A DNA stretch of 13,400 nucleotides from a candidate division Hyd24-12 bacterium UBA5074 (GTDB lineage: Bacteria; Fermentibacterota; Fermentibacteria; Fermentibacterales; Fermentibacteraceae). The translations under genes were made by a program, and so were the position numbers. The notes under the pieces were generated by a model, which saw nothing but the letters and a program-made list of their open reading frames with translations, did not search any database and had not been told where the DNA came from. Shown here piece by piece: positions 7,431 through 13,400 of this stretch (position 1 is its first letter; every line of letters begins with the position of its first letter). The DNA is taken from positions 1 through 13,400 of the forward strand of contig DIAQ01000005.1 of NCBI GenBank assembly GCA_002414865.1. The letters run 5' to 3'.

Positions 7431-10400
7431 ATGGACAGCATCACACTGAAGATCAACGGGCAGGAAGTGCAGGCCCGGCCGGGGCAGACGATCCTCGAAG
7501 TGGTTCGAGAGCAGCACCTCGACGACATCCCCACCCTCTGCGCCTCCGAGGAGCTCGAGCCCTACGGATCCTGCTTCGTCTGCGTGGTGGAGGTGAAGGG
7601 CAGGCCGAACCTGGTGCCCTCCTGCGCGACCCGCGTTACGAAGGGCATGGAGGTCGATACCCGCAACGAGCGCGTCCTGGCTTCGCGCAGGACGGCTCTG
7701 GAGCTGCTCCTGTCCAATCACTACGCCGACTGCATCCCCCCGTGCCGGACGGGATGCCCCGCCGGCGTCGATGCCCAGGGATACATCGCCTTCGCTGCCA
7801 TGGGCGAGTTCCGCAGGGCCGTGGACCTCATACGGGAGTCCAACCCCCTGCCGGCGGTATGCGGAAGGGTGTGCGTCAGGAAGTGCGAGGTCGTCTGCCG
7901 CCGCGGAGACGTCGACAGCCCCGTGGGCATAAACGCTGTCAAGCGCTTCGTGACCGACGCTCCCGGAGTGTACGACGGAGCGGTCGACCGCATGCCCGAC
8001 AACGGGAGGTCCGTGGGGATAATCGGAGCCGGGCCGGCCGGCCTCACCGCGGCCTGGTTCCTGGGCAGGCATGGCTATCGCCCCGTCCTCTACGAGGCGA
8101 TGGAGAAGGCCGGCGGAATGGTGCGCTACGGCATTCCGGAGTACCGGCTCCCGGACGAGGTGCTCGACAGGGAGATCGACTTCATCTGCCGGGCGGGCGC
8201 CGAGATACGGACATCCGTGACAGTCGGCCGCGATGTGTCCTTCGAGGAGGTGCGCCGGAGCCACGACGCGGTCTTCGTCTCCGCGGGCGCGTGGGCCGGC
8301 AACCCCATGAAGGTGCCCGGCGAGTTCGAGACGGAAGGGATAGTCAACGGCATCGACTTCCTCCGTGAGAAGTATTTCGACAAGGCGCCCCTGAAGGGCA
8401 CCGTCGTCGTCGTCGGCGGCGGGAACACCGCCATGGACGTCGCGAGGACGGCATGGCGCCTCTCTGCCGACAAGGTCATCATCCTCTACCGCAGGACGAA
8501 GGCCGAGATGCCTGCGGACCCCATGGAGATAGAGGACGCCCTGCACGAGGGCGTCGAGATACTCGAGCTCGCCGCTCCGGTGGGGATCGTGGCCGAGGGC
8601 GGGAAGCTGAAGGCGCTGAGGTGCCAGAGGATGAAGCTTGGCGAGCCGGACTCCTCCGGCCGGAGGAAGCCGGTTCCTCTCGAAGGCTCCGAGTTCGATC
8701 TGCCCTGCTCGATGGCGGTTTCCGCGATCGGGCAGTCCCCGCTGCTCGAGGGCCTTGCAGGCGTGGAGGGCTTCCCCGCCACCACGCGCTGGGGCACCGT
8801 CAGCGTGGACACCAGCACGATGAAGACAGATGTCCCCGGCGTCTTCGCGGGCGGCGACGTCGCCGACGATGGTCCCACAGTCGTCATCGACGCCATCGCG
8901 GACGGCAGGACCGCGGCGAAGTCGATCCACGGAGAGTTGTGCGGGAGCCCATGCAGGGAGCCCTTCACGGTCCGCAAGGACATGTGGGCCAAGCCGGGCA
9001 GGGCCGAGCTGGGAGAGATCCCGGAGAGCAAACGCCACGAGATCCATATGAAGCCGGTGGAGGAGCGCGAGGGGAGCTTCGCGGAGGTGGCCACGGGGTT
9101 CTACTGGGAGGATGTCGAGCACGAGGGTGCCCGCTGCCTGTCGTGCGGCTGCCTGCGCTTCGACGACTGCGAGCTGAGGCTGAGGGCCGAGGAATACGGT
9201 GTGGACATGGCCAGGTTCGCCGGCTACGCCCGCAAGCACAGGCCGGACGACAGCCATCCCCATATCGTTTACGACCCCAACAAGTGCATCCTCTGTTCGA
9301 GGTGCATCAGGACCTGCGCCCGCGTACTGCCGGTGGCCGCGCTGGGGCTGATGGGCCGCGGATTCCGCACCGAGATGCGCCCCGCCATGAACGATCCCCT
9401 GATCGAGACGAACTGCGTGAGCTGCGGGAACTGCGTCGACGCCTGCCCCACGGGGGCTCTCACGGTGAAGTTCCCGTATCCGGGCAGGGCCTGCCTGGAG
9501 AGGACGGAGACCGCCACGAGGTGCTCCCTCTGTTCGCTGCTCTGCCCGGTCAGGGCCATGTCCCACGGGAGGAACAGGTACTACATCACCTCGTCGGGCG
9601 TGCCCGGCGACTATCTCTGCAGGTACGGACGATTCGCCAACGAGCTGTACATCGGGCAGAAGAGGGTCCTGTCACCCTCCGTGAGGAACGGCAGGGACAG
9701 GATCCCCGCCCAGCTGTGCGACGCGGCCTCGGCCGTCGTGGCGGGGCTGCGGGATGTGGCCGCGAGATCGGGTCCGGCCTCCGTCGCGGTGTTCGTGTCG
9801 CCGGAGTGCACGAGCGAACAGATGTATCTCGCGGGCCGGCTTGCGCGCGAGGGCCTCGGGACGGCGAATGTGGCCTCGCTCAGTGTGCTCTGCACCGGAG
9901 GAGAAGCTGCCGTGCTCGACCCGCTGCTCGGGTTCACGGCTTCCACGGCTGGGCGCGAAGCGCTTCAGGATGCCGACGTCATCGTCTGCAACAACACGAG
10001 CCTGGAGGCGGACCATCCCGTGATGGTGGTCGACGTGCTCGACGCGGTGAGGAAGCGCGGGGCGAAGCTGATAGTGGTCAATTCCGTGCTCGACCAGGCG
10101 GACAGGATGCTGGGCTCCGCCGCCATGGACCCCATGCGGGGCCGCGCGGCCTCGCTCTGGGCAGGCATCCTGAGCCTGCTGATCGAGAAGGGCCGTCCTG
10201 CAAGGGAGGCGGTCGCCGCCATGGAAGGCGGTCAGGAGTTCCTCTCGAAGCTCGACTCCCCGCTGGAGAGGACCAGCGCCGAGACCGGAGTCTCGGCGTC
10301 GCTGATCGAGAACGCCGCGGGGATACTGGCATCCGCCGGAAGCGTGGCGGTCATCCACACCATGGACAGGGCCCAGGACCGCTCGACCGGGGATACGCAG

Positions 10401-11117
10401 ATCCTGGCCGACCTGGTGCTGCTCCTGCGGGCTGCCGGAATCCGCGCCGACCTGCTGCTGCCGCGCTCGTTCTCCAACGCCGCGGCACTCGAGGTCTCCG
10501 GCGCCGATCCCTGCTTCTCCGCGGGCAGGCTGCCTGCTCCGCCGCTGCCCGGCGCGAAGTCGCACCGGGAGTTGAGGGAGATGCTCTCCTCCGGATCCAT
10601 CAGGGGCGCCCTCTTCATCGGCGAGGATCCGGCGCGGGACGAAAAGGCCTCGTCCTGGCTGGGAAGCCTGGAGTTCCTCGCGGTCATGGACTGGGCCGAG
10701 ACCGAGACGACCCGCGCCGCCGACGTCATCCTGCCCGGCACCACGGGGCTGGAGGAGGAGGGAACGCGATGCGGGCTGGACGGCTGTGTCAGGCGCTTCT
10801 CCGCCGCGGTGCCCCCTATCGGCATCCAGGGCTGGGAGGCTCTCTCCGAGATGCTCTCGGCGGCCGGAGTCCCCTGCGAAGACGAGATCGGAAAGCTTAC
10901 GGAGCGCATCGGCGCCCTGGCCGTATCGACCGGGCCGTCATCGAGATGGTACTGGCGCAGCGAGCCCTGCGGAAGCCGGGTTTGGGAAGGCGGCGGCAGG
11001 CTCGTGCTGCCTGACCTGCCGGGAAGGCCGGCGGCATCGTGCGCGCCGCTCACCGCCGCGGGGCTGTACAAGGCGATGATCCGCGAAGTCGGCGCGGAGC
11101 GCTTCAAGATCCGTTAG
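7431..11117 (+). CDS. Large fusion subunit: NuoG-type [2Fe-2S] + NfnB/GltD-like FAD-NAD(P) domain + 2[4Fe-4S] ferredoxin + degenerate molybdopterin oxidoreductase domain (StnA-like)
   Basis: 1228 residues from ATG 7431 (weak ribosome site GGGGG, 7421-7425). Domains in order: (1) about 1-95, plant-type [2Fe-2S] as in NuoG/FdhA, C37-x10-C48-x2-C51-x13-C65; (2) about 96-555, GltD/NfnB-like, with cysteines C101, C105, C109, C144, C148, C152, C156, FAD motif GAGPAG (199-204), NAD(P) motif GGGNTAMDVARTA (329-341), GEPDSSGRR (404-412) and GVFAGGD (470-476); (3) Cys group C569, C572, C574, C580; (4) ferredoxin, C619/622/625/629 and C662/665/668/672; (5) from about 690, a molybdopterin oxidoreductase-like part with cluster ligands C698, C701, C705 and probably C730. 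The last part has C821 where formate dehydrogenase has Sec/Cys, but T822 replaces the catalytic His, and I see no C-terminal dinucleotide-binding domain. No [FeFe] H-cluster motifs occur. With the NuoE/NuoF-like partners it resembles Stn-type transhydrogenase; an unknown molybdoenzyme is the alternative. Confidence 0.85.
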   Translation: MDSITLKINGQEVQARPGQTILEVVREQHLDDIPTLCASEELEPYGSCFVCVVEVKGRPNLVPSCATRVTKGMEVDTRNERVLASRRTALELLLSNHYADCIPPCRTGCPAGVDAQGYIAFAAMGEFRRAVDLIRESNPLPAVCGRVCVRKCEVVCRRGDVDSPVGINAVKRFVTDAPGVYDGAVDRMPDNGRSVGIIGAGPAGLTAAWFLGRHGYRPVLYEAMEKAGGMVRYGIPEYRLPDEVLDREIDFICRAGAEIRTSVTVGRDVSFEEVRRSHDAVFVSAGAWAGNPMKVPGEFETEGIVNGIDFLREKYFDKAPLKGTVVVVGGGNTAMDVARTAWRLSADKVIILYRRTKAEMPADPMEIEDALHEGVEILELAAPVGIVAEGGKLKALRCQRMKLGEPDSSGRRKPVPLEGSEFDLPCSMAVSAIGQSPLLEGLAGVEGFPATTRWGTVSVDTSTMKTDVPGVFAGGDVADDGPTVVIDAIADGRTAAKSIHGELCGSPCREPFTVRKDMWAKPGRAELGEIPESKRHEIHMKPVEEREGSFAEVATGFYWEDVEHEGARCLSCGCLRFDDCELRLRAEEYGVDMARFAGYARKHRPDDSHPHIVYDPNKCILCSRCIRTCARVLPVAALGLMGRGFRTEMRPAMNDPLIETNCVSCGNCVDACPTGALTVKFPYPGRACLERTETATRCSLCSLLCPVRAMSHGRNRYYITSSGVPGDYLCRYGRFANELYIGQKRVLSPSVRNGRDRIPAQLCDAASAVVAGLRDVAARSGPASVAVFVSPECTSEQMYLAGRLAREGLGTANVASLSVLCTGGEAAVLDPLLGFTASTAGREALQDADVIVCNNTSLEADHPVMVVDVLDAVRKRGAKLIVVNSVLDQADRMLGSAAMDPMRGRAASLWAGILSLLIEKGRPAREAVAAMEGGQEFLSKLDSPLERTSAETGVSASLIENAAGILASAGSVAVIHTMDRAQDRSTGDTQILADLVLLLRAAGIRADLLLPRSFSNAAALEVSGADPCFSAGRLPAPPLPGAKSHRELREMLSSGSIRGALFIGEDPARDEKASSWLGSLEFLAVMDWAETETTRAADVILPGTTGLEEEGTRCGLDGCVRRFSAAVPPIGIQGWEALSEMLSAAGVPCEDEIGKLTERIGALAVSTGPSSRWYWRSEPCGSRVWEGGGRLVLPDLPGRPAASCAPLTAAGLYKAMIREVGAERFKIR

Positions 11118-11129
11118 AGAATCGAACGA

Positions 11130-11158
11130 GGGCTCCGGGGTCCCGTTCCCCGGAGCCC
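11130..11158 (+). terminator. Strong GC hairpin after the three-subunit enzyme genes, probable terminator
   Basis: Thirteen bases after the stop at 11117, GGGCTCCGGGG (11130-11140) pairs perfectly with CCCCGGAGCCC (11148-11158) across a 7-base loop: an 11-bp uninterrupted stem. It is not followed by a clear T-tract (the next bases are GGTCCCGGTCC), so it would be an atypical intrinsic terminator, a pause site or a 3'-end stabiliser. Its position just after the block 1773-11117 supports a transcript end or segment boundary here. Confidence 0.65.
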
Positions 11159-11179
11159 GGTCCCGGTCCATAGGTCCTG

Positions 11180-11192
11180 CCTCCCGCGGAGG
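11180..11192 (+). promoter_or_regulatory. Ribosome-binding site of the histidine kinase gene inside a small hairpin
   Basis: GGAGG at 11188-11192 lies 7 bases before a TTG start at 11200 and decides that start: an in-frame TGA at 11194-11196 rules out anything upstream. The same GGAGG can pair with CCTCC at 11180-11184 over a CGC loop, with a possible extra G-U pair, which would hide the site. Combined with the TTG start this suggests low or conditional translation. A five-pair stem can occur by chance. Confidence 0.45.
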
Positions 11193-11199
11193 TTGACCG

Positions 11200-13206
11200 T
11201 TGATCAAACTGACCGACCTGTACAGCTTCATCGAGAGCAATTTCGAGTTCCTGATCGCCATCGGGCCGGACGAGCGCATCCTCCACGCCAGCCGCCTTCT
11301 GTGCCGCACATGCGGCCCGGGGGAGCTCCAGCTGGAGGGATCCAGCCTCGAGGATTCGCTCGCGCCGGAATCGGTCGACAGCTTCAGGGAGGGGATCGCC
11401 GCGGCCAGGATCGGCCGGCGCGGCCTGGCCTTCTTCGTCCCCCTCGAGTTCCCGGGCTGCTCGGTGCCGCTCAAGTCAGGATTCGTGGATTCCGCGGAAG
11501 GGCCCGTCTTCCTCTTCTTCGGCTCGCAGATCGATGCGATGGCCTCCATCACGGAGGAGGACAAGGACGAGCGGGTGAAGGAGCTGGCCTGCCTCTACGC
11601 CGTGGCCGAGTGGATCGAGGTGTCGGGCTCCATCCCCGAGTTCTTCACGAAGCTGCCCGACTACCTCGCCAAGGGCATGCTCCACCCCGAGCAGGCCATC
11701 GTCTACTCGGTCTATCAGGGTGTCGAATACGGGGCGCCCCCCATGGGCAGGACCATCTCGGCCAGGCTGCTGGTGAACAGGCAGGTTGGCGGTGAGATAA
11801 GGGTCGGATACCCCACTCCGGACCTCGACGTGCTCCCCGAGGAGCAGAGGATGCTGAGCGAGATAGCCCGCATGCTCGCCCTCGCCCTCGAGAGGAAGGA
11901 GCTTCGCGAGAAGATCGTCCTCAAGCAGGAGGAGGAGGCCAGCTACGCGCGGAAGATCGCCGAGCTCCAGGGCGAGATCGAAGCGCGGACCGCCCAGCTC
12001 GAGGACCAGCAGCAGAAGCTCGACCGGGTGAACACCTACCTGCAGCAGGTCAACAAGGGGTGGGAGGAGTCCTCCTCGCAGCTTCGGTCGATGTTCCAGG
12101 CCATACCGGACGACGTCGCCTTCATCGACATCAACCGCAACCTGGTCAACACGAATCGCAGGAGCTTCTCCCCGGGGATGAAATGCCACAAGGTGTTCTT
12201 CGACTGTGACACGCCCTGCAGGGACTGCCGCCTTGCCAGGATCAAGAAGGACAAGGCCCCCATAACGATAGACATCCCCAACGGCGACAGGTTCCTGGAG
12301 GTCCACGCCATCCCCGTGCTCAGCCGCGAGCAGGAGGTCGAGGGCATCGTCGAGTTCTACCGCGACATCACCCTCGAGAAGACCTACGAGCGGCAGCTGC
12401 AGCAGGCCGACAAGCTCGCGTCGCTGGGCCAGCTCGTCAGCGGCATCGGGCACGAGATCAACAACCCGAACCAGTTCATAAGGGGCAACATCAAGATCCT
12501 CCGACAGGCGCTCGAGGACATGCTGCCCATCGTCGACCACTACTACACCGAGCATCCCGACCTCAGGATAGCGCGCCTCAAGTACGACTTCTTCAGGTCG
12601 AGCGTCCTCACCCTGGTCGACGACATGGCCCACGGTTCCGAGAGGATCAAGGGAATAGTCGAGGGGCTGCGAAACTTCGCCCGGAAGGACGAGGGCCTCC
12701 TGATCGACACCGTGGACATGAACACGATCATCGAAGCCTCGGCCAGGCTGGTGCAGAACGAGGTCCACAAGCACGCCGACATCAGGCTCGAGCTCGACCC
12801 CTCGATACCCGTCCTGGCCGGCAACGCCCAGAAGATCGAGCAGGTGCTGATCAACCTCCTGGTGAACGCCGGGCAGGCGATGCCCGACGACCGCAGAGGC
12901 GTGGTCACGGTGAAGACCCGCACCGAGGACGGAAAGGTAGTCGTGGAGGTCGGGGACAACGGCAAGGGCATGAACGACAAGACGCTCAAGCAGATCTTCG
13001 ACCCCTTCTTCACCACCAAGCGGGCGAAGGGGGGCACAGGCCTCGGGCTGGCGATCGCATACAGGATAGTCGAGGAGCACGGCGGCTCCATCTCCGTCGC
13101 ATCCACGCCGGACGTAGGGACCACGTTCACGCTCAGGTTCCCCGTCAGGAACCCCGCCCAGGCAGGCGCGCAGCCCGAAGGCGGGGGCCGCGCGGCAAAC
13201 GGATGA
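11200..13206 (+). CDS. Soluble sensor histidine kinase with PAS-like, GAF-like and Cys-rich PAS domains
   Basis: 668 residues from a TTG start. No transmembrane segment or signal peptide is visible, so sensing is cytosolic. About 5-110 looks like a weak PAS domain (FLIAIGPDERILHAS). About 120-230 looks GAF-like, beginning ERVKELACLYAVAEWIE. A coiled coil rich in Glu/Lys/Gln spans roughly 230-295. A second PAS (about 295-392, AIPDDVAFIDINRNLVNTN) contains C329-x6-C336-x3-C340-x2-C343 and ends in the usual EFYRDIT. The kinase core has phospho-acceptor H418 in GHEINNP, the N-box with N552 and N556, G1 DNGKG (586-590), the F-box FDPFFTTK (600-607) and G2 GGTGLGL (611-617). It should autophosphorylate and pass phosphate to a receiver protein; the regulator 11 bp downstream is the obvious partner. 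The Cys-rich PAS suggests redox, metal or Fe-S sensing, which suits the enzyme genes before it; that link is inferred. Confidence 0.93.
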   Translation: MIKLTDLYSFIESNFEFLIAIGPDERILHASRLLCRTCGPGELQLEGSSLEDSLAPESVDSFREGIAAARIGRRGLAFFVPLEFPGCSVPLKSGFVDSAEGPVFLFFGSQIDAMASITEEDKDERVKELACLYAVAEWIEVSGSIPEFFTKLPDYLAKGMLHPEQAIVYSVYQGVEYGAPPMGRTISARLLVNRQVGGEIRVGYPTPDLDVLPEEQRMLSEIARMLALALERKELREKIVLKQEEEASYARKIAELQGEIEARTAQLEDQQQKLDRVNTYLQQVNKGWEESSSQLRSMFQAIPDDVAFIDINRNLVNTNRRSFSPGMKCHKVFFDCDTPCRDCRLARIKKDKAPITIDIPNGDRFLEVHAIPVLSREQEVEGIVEFYRDITLEKTYERQLQQADKLASLGQLVSGIGHEINNPNQFIRGNIKILRQALEDMLPIVDHYYTEHPDLRIARLKYDFFRSSVLTLVDDMAHGSERIKGIVEGLRNFARKDEGLLIDTVDMNTIIEASARLVQNEVHKHADIRLELDPSIPVLAGNAQKIEQVLINLLVNAGQAMPDDRRGVVTVKTRTEDGKVVVEVGDNGKGMNDKTLKQIFDPFFTTKRAKGGTGLGLAIAYRIVEEHGGSISVASTPDVGTTFTLRFPVRNPAQAGAQPEGGGRAANG

Positions 13207-13217
13207 GAGGAGAGGGC

Positions 13218-13400
13218 ATGGCCGGCCTCCGGAGGATACTGATCGTTGACGACGATGCCGCCGTCACGAACTACCTGACGGTCTTCCTCATGCAGACCGA
13301 GCTGTTCGAGCCGGTCGTGTCGAACGACTCGAACAGCGTCCCGGCGATGCTGGCCGGGGGCGGGTACGACCTGATGATCCTGGACATGGACATGCCGGGG
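13218..13400 (+). CDS. Response regulator receiver domain, 3'-truncated by the window end
   Basis: An ATG at 13218, preceded by a GAGGAGAGG ribosome site (13206-13214), opens 61 visible residues of a CheY-like receiver. The acidic pocket D11/D12/D13 (ILIVDDD) and phospho-acceptor D56 (in DLMILDMDMPG) are present. The output domain lies beyond the window, so its role as transcription factor, single-domain relay or other is unknown. It starts 11 bp after the histidine kinase stop and is probably its cognate partner in one operon. Confidence 0.9.
   Translation, partial: MAGLRRILIVDDDAAVTNYLTVFLMQTELFEPVVSNDSNSVPAMLAGGGYDLMILDMDMPG

Noticed and set aside
5322..9566. Minus-strand open frames (5322-7343 and 7383-9566), each above 650 codons
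   Set aside because: Both mirror the NuoF-like and large-subunit genes, lack conserved motifs, and show the low-complexity composition of GC-driven shadow frames.
8453..11014. Second + strand open frame of 853 codons within the large subunit gene
   Set aside because: It is Arg/Gly/Pro-rich, without domains, and the overlapping frame contains all the cluster and cofactor motifs.
5149..11117. Electron-bifurcating [FeFe] hydrogenase (HydABC)
   Set aside because: The NuoE and NuoF partners fit, but the large subunit has none of the H-cluster cysteine motifs and instead carries NfnB-like and molybdopterin-type domains.
7431..11117. Active NAD-dependent formate dehydrogenase alpha subunit
   Set aside because: The catalytic His position is Thr (T822), the C-terminal dinucleotide-binding domain is not visible, and a large FAD/NAD(P) domain is inserted. 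Activity on formate is not supported, though not excluded.
11193..11198. TTGACC as a -35 promoter element
   Set aside because: It lies between the ribosome site and the start codon, with no room for a -10 element before the gene.
1..13400. Insertion sequences, CRISPR repeats, tRNA genes, attachment sites
   Set aside because: I looked for transposase motifs, terminal repeats, evenly spaced repeats and tRNA-like T-loop sequences and saw none. Nearly all bases are in conserved coding frames.

Overview
The window is a GC-rich bacterial chromosomal segment in which every supported gene lies on the + strand and the genes are packed tightly, with gaps from -4 to 82 bp. Codon habit is the same throughout: strong G/C at third positions together with frequent AGG (Arg) and ATA (Ile) codons. 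I see no sign of recently acquired DNA, mobile elements, tRNA, rRNA or CRISPR. The gene content (several oxygen-sensitive, Fe-S-rich flavin enzymes for NAD(P)H/ferredoxin exchange) points to an uncultured, anaerobic, fermentative or acetogen-like bacterium. The sequence alone does not fix the phylum.

Layout. (i) 1-1731: 3' part of a gene for a protein with a PEP-synthase-like ATP/pyruvate-binding domain. (ii) 1773-4085: nfnA and nfnB, the two subunits of an NfnAB-type NADH-dependent ferredoxin:NADP+ oxidoreductase. (iii) 4082-5068: a response regulator, translationally coupled to nfnB, whose receiver domain is followed by two Lrp/AsnC-type (RAM-like) ligand-binding modules and no DNA-binding domain. 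(iv) 5149-11117: a three-gene Fe-S flavoenzyme module made of a NuoE/HydC-like subunit, a NuoF/HydB-like subunit, and a 1228-residue subunit. The large subunit joins a NuoG-type [2Fe-2S] domain, an NfnB/GltD-like flavin domain, a ferredoxin domain and a degenerate molybdopterin-oxidoreductase domain. A strong hairpin closes this block. (v) 11200-13400: a soluble sensor histidine kinase with a cysteine-rich PAS domain, then the start of a second response regulator.

How it may fit together. NfnAB normally couples NADH and reduced ferredoxin oxidation to NADP+ reduction. The three-subunit module has the HydB/HydC core of the bifurcating hydrogenase family but no hydrogenase H-cluster, and carries an NfnB-like NADP(H)/FAD domain instead. 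This is the layout expected of Stn-type (Sporomusa-type) transhydrogenases, or of a related NAD(P)H-linked enzyme with a molybdopterin-like tail. Two candidate NADH/NADPH/ferredoxin transhydrogenases therefore sit side by side with phosphorelay proteins, one of them inside the enzyme gene block. My working inference is a redox-balance locus in which a cytosolic sensor (Cys-rich PAS) and small-molecule-binding regulator domains adjust or report on the transhydrogenases. The most unusual items are the REC-RAM-RAM regulator, the paired transhydrogenases, and the large fusion subunit, which keeps a Cys at the formate-dehydrogenase active position but lacks the following His.
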